Source: Nigrospora sphaerica
Taxonomy: Eukaryota > Ascomycota > Sordariomycetes > Amphisphaeriales > Apiosporaceae
Assembly: GCA_018287875.1 (NCBI GenBank)
Contig: JAGVVL010000022.1
Span: 2,728,001 to 2,792,000, forward strand
Direction: 5' to 3'
Length of the DNA: 64,000 nucleotides
In this document: positions 57,591 to 64,000 of the stretch, piece after piece
How the letters are laid out: each line of letters starts with the position of its first letter
How positions within the stretch are numbered: position 1 is the first letter of the stretch
Made by a program: the position numbers and the translations under genes
The notes under the pieces: model-generated
The model's input: only the letters and a program-made list of their open reading frames with translations
What the model was told of the DNA's origin: nothing
Databases searched by the model: none

Positions 57591-58660
57591 TAGATATATT
57601 AAATAGCTAATAATTTTATATATCTACATTAATAGAGATTTTTAATAGCTATCTATTTAATAAACTTATTATGTAACTTATTTACGTTAGTTATATGTTT
57701 ACTTTTAAATGTTTTACATTAAATATCAAATAATAAATGTCTATCTTTGTAAGAGAGAGACATTTGAAAGGTGCATCAGCAGGCTGGTCATCTGACCTGC
57801 AACACAGACCCACCGGCGGCTTACTAACGAGGAGCGGGCGCACCGCTGGTGCCCGGCCTGGACTTAGATTCTGCAAGAATCAGTCTTGCAGTGAAATTGA
57901 GCCTGTCCTTTGCTACCCCATACCTGATGGTGCCATTGTGATTTCTTCAGATTCTTACAATCTTTAAATACTTAACTATAAAGATCTATTGTTATATTAT
58001 TAAGCCTTTATATGTTTTTGAATATAACGGTCTTAACTATTTATAAAAGACAATAAAATATAATTACTTGCTTACAATGCTTAAAAGGCTAGCAGTATCT
58101 TTACTTATAAAAACATAACTTTTTAATTTAAATCAATAAAAATATAACAAGCTAAATATAGCCATAAATCTTATAATATAGTATTTATGTAAAAATATAC
58201 AGAATTAAAGAACAAAGTTATAGTCAAAGTAAAAGTATTAACTAATAGTTGCATAAAATTATAAGTAAAGCTATATAATACTATACTTATTTATAATATA
58301 AGCAAAAACTTTATAAACACTATGAATAAGATAATGTAATTACATTATAATGTAAATCTTATAATATTAGAGACTTTATAAAGCGGGATGCCATTATAAG
58401 GCTTGAGCTTTCTCTTAACTTATTTAAAATTTATAGCTATCTTAATATTAATCCGCTTTTCATATATTAGTCTTTAAACAGTAAGGTAATAATTGTTCGT
58501 TACTCTTATAAATGTAATATATTAAAACCCGCCTAATCGTTTTAACAGCATTTCTTTTTATAGCCCGTGGTTTTGGTTAGTAAGGCTTACGAGCCTTAAA
58601 GGGCTAGCGGGTCTTGTTAAGTAGTTTATGGGGTCGTGGCGTTAACTCGCAATGACCAGG
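57591..58660. other. AT-rich RIP debris
   Basis: TA-rich DNA with no genes. It contains one less mutated island, the repeat at 57766-57883. The GC content recovers after about 58560. Confidence 0.6.
57766..57883. repeat. Dispersed repeat, terminal part
   Basis: Closely matches 31850-31976 (GTGCATCAGCAGGCTGGTC to GATTCTGCAAGAATCA). Beyond the final A the two loci differ: here GTCTTGCAG follows, whereas there the gypsy LTR begins. Confidence 0.75.
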
Positions 58661-58910
58661 GAGGTAATCATGCACAGTGAGCGCCGTTGTAGCCAGCGGT
58701 GGCTGTTACGGCATGGGTACATAGGTACAAGGGCATGGGAATGCATGGACCACTGGCCGGTGGTACGTACCGCCGCTGGCTGGGTATAATCCTGCCAAAC
58801 AGTGACTGAGAGGAGCCTGTTCCTCTTCTTTGCCTCTTCACCTGTAGTTTTCGCATCTCAATAGAACCTTCAGGGCATCACCAGATCCCTTGTTCCTTGG
58901 ACCGTGACAG

Positions 58911-59549
58911 TGGCCGCGGCGGCGGTCCCCTCGGCTTTGCTTCTCCTGTGGCCGAGACGGCCACCTCGCCCGCCACTGCCACAATAAGGGCAAGGGCAAG
59001 GGCAAGGGCAAGGGCAAGGGCAAGGGCAAGGGCAAGAGCGGCGGCGGCGGCGGTCGTACCAACCAGGGCCGTGGTGGTGAGTTAAAACCTTGGAAGGAGC
59101 GACAGCATTGTATACTAAAGGGAGTGCTGTTAGTGGCAATCAATGGTGGCACTTTCACCAACGTCACCATCGGGGGCAGCGTGCCCAACCGCCGGGCCGG
59201 CCCGGGTCGCGGCAACCCCGGCCGGAGCCGAGGCCACGGCCAGCAGCTGCAGCTCCAGGCGCAGCTGGTCCAGATGGTCCAGATGCAGCAGGTCCAGCTG
59301 CAGTAGGCCCATCTGCTGCAGTGGCAGCAGCAGTAGCAGAAACAGCAAGGGTCGGTCGGTGGCGGCGGCGACGGCGGCGATGGCGGCGACGAGGTCGAAA
59401 CCGAGACCAACCTGCCCAAGATGGAGGGCCTCGCCCTCGATTCCGTCGCTGGCGGCGGCGGCGGCGGCGGCGACGACGACAACGACGACGACGACAACAA
59501 TGGCGGCAAGGAGGAGATCGAGATCGACTGTTGGGCCTATAAGGAGTAG
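58911..59549 (+). pseudogene. CCHC zinc-knuckle, Gly-Lys/Gln-rich gene fragment with two in-frame TAGs
   Basis: The exon 58911-59076 follows a CAG acceptor and encodes CFSCGRDGHLARHC, a canonical CX2CX4HX4C knuckle, then a (GK)n run and GGGGGRTNQGRG. An intron 59077-59133 (GTGAGT, TACTAA, TTAG; 57 nt) joins it to 59134 onward (VAINGGTFTNVTIGGSVPN, Gln-rich, Gly/Asp-rich, ending EEIEIDCWAYKE at 59549). Two TAG codons (59304-59306 and 59334-59336) lie in the Gln-rich tract where CAG would continue the repeat. A stop precedes 58911, so upstream exons are missing or unrecognised. Knuckle plus RGG-like sequence suggests RNA binding. The family is not identified, and alternative splicing around the stops is possible. 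Confidence 0.5.
58988..59036 (+). repeat. (GGGCAA)n microsatellite
   Basis: About eight tandem hexamers encoding the Gly-Lys run of the zinc-knuckle fragment. It also creates long spurious frames on both strands. Confidence 0.9.
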
Positions 59550-60116
59550 TACGGTCTCTAATCCTTGGTCGTCGCCCGTTCGCGTGTCGCCGAGTGTCGC
59601 CGGGGCCTCCCATGCGCGCCGGTCCCCCCCCCCCTCGAATCTTGAGGCGCTGTTTCGCGTGCAAATCCAGAACGCGCGGTATTTAAAGCCGCATTGGTAG
59701 CCCGCGCTACAGGTTGGCCCCCCGTGGCCCCCTTACTGTGGCATGCTTCTGAGGAGCCAGAAATCGGTGGCCGGGATTTCCCTATTACGGCCGTCTGAAG
59801 CTGCCACCTAACCAGCAACGTAAACATGCCGGTCCAAGGGAAGTAGACAAAGGCATCGCTGCATATCAAATAATACCTATCGCACAACCTCGTGCGGAGC
59901 TCGACGTTTCCAAGTTTCTGGCCCCATACACGCCTGCCAGCCAAAAGTTCATGTCCTGTCCACTCCGCTTCCTGAACCCCTCCCCCCCCCCTTATCGCCT
60001 TACCCTCCTGCCGGCGCATCCTTCTCATGTATAAAACGCCACAGTCGCCCCAGTTCCCATCCTCCCCAATCCGCGCCGCAAACGCCCTAATCGCCGCGAC
60101 GCCTGCTTCACCCCGC
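59550..60116. other. Intergenic region between the zinc-knuckle fragment and CCR4
   Basis: Probably the 3' untranslated regions of the two converging genes. A 198-codon minus-strand frame here has no recognisable motif and biased composition, so it is not called. Confidence 0.5.
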
Positions 60117-62376
60117 TTAGGTCCTGGTTGGGGCGGCTGACCGGTCGGAATCACCCAAGGCCTTTTTGTCCTTGCGTGCCTTGAAGGCGAACTCGGCCAT
60201 GAGGTGGATGTGGTCCGACGGGAAGTGGTAGTTGGGAAAGCCGGGAACCCGCTTGAGGAAGTGGTAGTCGGGCGGCCCTAGGATCTCGACCGCTTCCAGG
60301 TTGTTGGTCGAGTACCAGATGTAGTCGATGACGCCGGCAAACGTCGGCGTGTAATTGGTAAACGTCAGGTCCTCGGCCGTCTTGTGGACGTGGGCATAGG
60401 CCGAGCGCAGGCTGAAGGGGTGCGAGATGCCGTCGCGAGTGAAGTTTCCGTATGAGTGTCCTACCAGGTCCGGATGGTCTGGCGGAATGCGGCCCTTGTC
60501 AAGCAGCTCGTAAACCGAGCTGTCGTAGATGGAGTTGTAATCTCCGCACACCAACAGCGGAATGTCCGTGTTGGTGCGGTAGTCCTGGCTCGGCGCCGGC
60601 GGCTCCGCCATTTCGTCCGCCGACAGCTCCCGAACCTCGTCCGTCGTGGGCACGCGCACCAGTTTCTTCTCGCTGAGCGGCACCGGCGGCTTCCTCGTGT
60701 ACCTCTCCGACATCTTGGCCACCGTCTCCATGAGGATGCCCGTCTGCACCGCCTTGACGTCGGCCAGGTGGCCCTCCCAGCACAGATGGGCGTTGACCAC
60801 CACAAAGCGGGCCCCCGTCGCGCGGGACTCGAAGAAGCAGAGAATACCAATCTGGTCCTTGGGCATGACGCGGTTGAAGACGTCTTCGGTAGCCTTCATG
60901 TCGGGTCGGTTGATAGCCATCTGCCGGAAGTCGATGAGCTGCTTGTCCAGTAGAATGTACTTGGTGTTCTTGTAGAAGATGGAGCAGCCGTCCACCAGGC
61001 CCTGCTCCGTCTTGTCGCGCATGTGCGACACGCGCGTCTTGGGCCAGTACACGCCCCTGTAGTCGTCTTTGGCCAGCTCCGGCGTGAAGAGCGATTCGAA
61101 GGCGTCGCCCGCCGTCTCCTGCAGACACACGATATCTGCATTGCGGCTGCGGAGCTCCCGCAGGATGCTATCGCTGCGGTATTCCCAGGACAGAGCACTG
61201 GCGGGCGTGTAGCCGTACAGCTGGCTGGTGGCGTATTTGTCGCATAGCGTGTTCCAGGAGATGACGCGGATGCGCTCCAGGTTGGGCGGTACGTCGTCTT
61301 GAAGGGGGAGAAGAGCACGCGGCTGGGGCGGTAGAGGCACTGCATGCCGACGAAACCGACGCGTCAGTACTGGGAGCCAAAAGAAGCCCGGGGCCATAGG
61401 AAGGGAGGAGGGGGCGCGAGGGCCACTTACCGGGAGCCGACTCTTTCAGGTGGTTGATCAAGCTCTTGGTGCCGTCCTCGTTCAACCTCTTAGCCAAGTC
61501 GCTTTCCAGGGGGTTGCCTTGCCAGCCCAGGAATTCGAGAAAGTGTAGGGCGCCCAGCTCCGAGGGCAGGGTCCTGATCTGGTTGTTGAAGAGAAGCAGT
61601 TTCCGGAGGGGCGTGCACATGCCCAGCTCGGGAGGCAATTCCGTCAGCTGGTTGAAGGAGACATCGAGATGGCGCAGCTTGCGCAGATGGCCGATCTCGG
61701 AGGGGAGATAGGTTAGGTTATTGGAGGGCAGGTAGAGCTCTTCGACAAAAGCATAACGGTTGAAGAAGGTGAGGGAGATGGCACGCAGTCCTTGCCCGCT
61801 GAGATCCAGGCTCTGCCAGTCCTGGCGGTCGTCCGACTTGTCCACGTTCACGGGACGGCCTCTGTCCTCGTCCTCGCCGTCCATTGCCGAGTCGGTCGCA
61901 TTGTTGTTGGTCGCCGTGATGCTTGAGAGCGCCGGGCCCACGGGGCCGACGCCGCGGTTCTCATTGGCCTTAGCTCTGGCAAAAAAGTGAGGCTGGTGCT
62001 GTTCAACCATGACCTGGTGGGCGTGCTCGGACTCCTTGAAGGCCCGGGTCTGCTCTGCCATGACCTCGCTGAGCGGCTGGCCGGGGCCGGCACGCGACGC
62101 GGGAGTGTGGCCGTTCTGGCGGCTGTTGGGGGTAAAGGGCGTTGCGCTCGAGGCCAGGCCGCTGGAGAAGCCCGATAGGTGATTGAGGGAGGTGGCCGCG
62201 GCCGCGTGGGAGGTGTGGTCCTGCTGGAGAGATTGGTGGTGTGGTTGTGCGTGGGAATGGTGCTGTTGGTGGCCGGCCTGTGACGGGACAAAGCCGTACA
62301 TCATGGGCCCCATGGTCCGGCTGGCACCAGGGACGCCATTGAGGCGCGAGTTATGCCCTTGCTGCGGGCCGTACAT
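60117..62376 (-). CDS. CCR4: CCR4 deadenylase, catalytic subunit of CCR4-NOT
   Basis: Poly(A)-specific 3'-5' exoribonuclease that shortens mRNA tails in the cytoplasm. Exon 1 (61431-62376) holds a His/Gln-rich N-terminal region and leucine-rich repeats (LYLPSNNLTYLPSEIGHL, LDVSFNQLTELPPELG, LLFNNQIRTLPSELG). Exon 2 (60117-61339) holds the exonuclease-endonuclease-phosphatase domain with RVISWNTLCDKYAT, IVCLQET (metal-binding Glu), VVNAHLCW, VCGDYNS, GVIDYIWYS and FPSDHIHLMAEF, so the catalytic residues are all present. The 91-nt intron 61340-61430 (GTAAGT...GCATGCAG) is phase 1 and restores ESAPVPLPPQPR. The N-terminus is probably longer: a minus-strand stretch at about 62430-62530 (DSYGGRR, PSPAHYN) looks like an upstream exon. 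Highly conserved; not part of the peptide cluster. Confidence 0.95.
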
Positions 62377-64000
62377 ACTGGCGGGGGGTTCAGGTCGACG
62401 GGGATGCCAATGCCAAGCTAGTCGTCAGAGAGGGTGTTGTAGTGGGCGGGCGAGGGACTTTGGTCATATGAATGCGTCGGGGTAGGAATCGGCATGCGCA
62501 GTCCACCTCGTCTTCCGCCATAGGAGTCACGCTGTAGAAGCGAGCAGCGGTGGGGCAGTTCGGTACGAGGGGGGGAGGCCAGGCAAGGCCAGGAGATGGG
62601 CTCGCAGGTCAGGGACAGGACAGACCAGTCCGCCCGTCGGCAGGGCTGTCGGCTGGCTGGCGGCGTCCGTGTTTGCGTACCCGTGTCGCCTTCGTCGGCT
62701 TGTCGGGGCTGTTGGGACCGGCGCTGTCGTCGGGACCTCGTGATGGGATACTAGGGGCGTGTCTTGATCGTCTTCACCTCGGCCGTCGTCCAGCGAGAGC
62801 GATAGTCCCGGGGGGGAGGGGGTTGCGCGGGGACCAAGGCGGCGGCAGCCGGGACGAGAGGCTCGGCAAGGCGGTGTTCCCAGGGCAACGTGGCCGCACT
62901 CGAGGCAGTGGCACGGTCGAGAGATGCGACTGTCAGGGGAAAGGGGAGCGTTTGTTCAGGGCTGTCGGCCGGGCGGCGAGCATGCGGTGTGATATCAGCC
63001 ACTGGCACGGCAAGGGAGCAGGAGGAAAGTGGTATGGAGGACAGAGGGGAACGAGGCAGAAGAAGCCCTCGAAGTTGGTCAAACTTCTACAGAGGGCAAT
63101 GGGTGGTGGTTATCGAGCTGGGTCGACCCAAGTGGAGAAAGAAGCAATCGAGGTGGCGTGGGGAAGGGAGGGGCGAATGCTGCTGCACCCAGTCATGCAG
63201 GGCAGAGCAGAGCAACAGCAAACCTGCGACGGCCTGGCCGACCGCGGTGAAGCTATACGTACCAGTGTCGTCGTCGCGCATCGATGGCCGGCTGGGGTAT
63301 GCGGCGGGCGGGCGGACGGACGGGCGAGAGCAAGAATGGCCACTGATGGTGGTTGTGTCAGCCGCGGTGGTTGGCGGCGTTTGGTGGTGCCCAGGCGGGT
63401 GGAGTTGGTGATGTGGAGGTAGCTGAGCGCCAGGTTCCCAATAGCGGGCGCGCACTCGTGCGTGAGTGAGTGCGTGCGTGTGCGTGTGTGTGTGCGCGTG
63501 CGGGTGCAGCCATGCCTGTATGCCGGTATGCTTGTATGCGTGGATGGGTCGGTGTACGTACTTACCTTAGGACCCGCCGGCTTTCCGATGCATTTTGGTA
63601 GTACCTTCGCAATGATGGTGAGCAAGGTCCTGATTCCAGCTTTCGAAACTGCTTTCGCGCAGAGCCTGGACTGCCATCACATCCTGGTATACGCCAAGTG
63701 CTTCGCGAGAAGACTATATGTGCCTCTTCGTATCCAACTCGGGTACTTCTGCTAAACGCGATCTCGTGATTCCGCTCATCCAAGTATCTCCCGAGCAAGA
63801 AGAGCCCTGTTCGCAACAGGTCGGCCCCCTACTGTCTGTCACTCTCTACTTCTTCCTCACTGGATATACACACTGGCATACAAATCACGCCCCCTCTCTT
63901 TTGCCATGGCCATCTTGCTTTCCTTCCTCGAAGCTCCCTCTTGGAGACACTGCCTCGCTCGCTGTCTTCTTCCCACTCGTATTGCATATCCAGGCGAAGC
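62377..64000. other. Presumed 5' region of CCR4 and flank
   Basis: It may contain one or more 5' exons and the promoter of CCR4 (candidate coding stretch about 62430-62530, minus). A GT-rich simple repeat lies at about 63464-63510. Overlapping long frames on both strands at 62550-63450 are compositional and carry no motif. Confidence 0.45.

Noticed and set aside
58838..59509. 223-codon minus-strand Pro/Ser-rich ORF opposite the zinc-knuckle fragment
   Set aside because: It is the complement of the (GGGCAA)n and GGC-rich tracts. The plus strand has a knuckle motif and a proper intron instead.
59558..60154. 198-codon minus-strand ORF downstream of CCR4
   Set aside because: It overlaps the CCR4 stop region, has no motif, and is best explained as 3' UTR/intergenic sequence.
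63462..63510. Telomere-like or Z-DNA element from the GT-rich run
   Set aside because: No TTAGGG units. An ordinary GT microsatellite is enough to explain it.

Overview
The window looks like chromosomal DNA of a filamentous ascomycete (Pezizomycotina, probably Sordariomycetes). The grounds are short 50-90 nt GT-AG introns with CTRAY-like branch points, a very large intron-free fungal-type NRPS gene, an intron-containing tRNA-Met, a CCR4 orthologue, and AT-rich tracts carrying the C-to-T / G-to-A scars of repeat-induced point mutation (RIP). I could not name the species.

Left third (1-28.3 kb): a decayed pogo-type transposase runs off the left edge. A 1.5-kb spacer separates it from a 6,714-residue non-ribosomal peptide synthetase (2561-22705) with six A-T-C modules. 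The last C domain has SHxxxDG instead of HHxxxDG and fits the cyclising C-terminal condensation type. A full-transporter ABCC-class ABC protein follows in the same direction. Together they form a minimal biosynthesis-plus-export pair, probably for a cyclic hexapeptide (inferred). The NRPS is strongly mosaic: long stretches are almost base-identical between modules, which points to recent gene conversion or module shuffling.

Middle (28.3-58.6 kb): a transposon graveyard that still holds fresh elements. In order: a RIP-wrecked Ty3/gypsy chromovirus; a 9.4-kb chromovirus (31977-41381) with visually identical 233-bp LTRs that carries a spliced gene on the strand opposite to gag-pol; AT-rich RIP debris, including a mutated LTR of a family that also occurs unmutated nearby; an apparently intact pogo-like transposon (42777-44706, 64-bp perfect TIRs, TA target duplication); a possible small membrane-protein gene; a tRNA-Met(CAU) with a 62-nt intron; two related Fot1/pogo-like elements, one containing a solo LTR (TSD ACTCG) and the other split in its transposase gene by a 6.2-kb chromovirus (TSD ACCCA) that has three LTR copies.

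Right end (58.6-64 kb): a CCHC zinc-knuckle, Gln-rich gene fragment with two in-frame TAG codons, then the housekeeping gene CCR4 on the minus strand (LRR plus exonuclease-endonuclease-phosphatase domain, one clear 91-nt intron). The last 1.6 kb shows nothing I can call. The peptide gene pair is therefore hemmed in by transposons on both sides, and core genes reappear only at the right edge.
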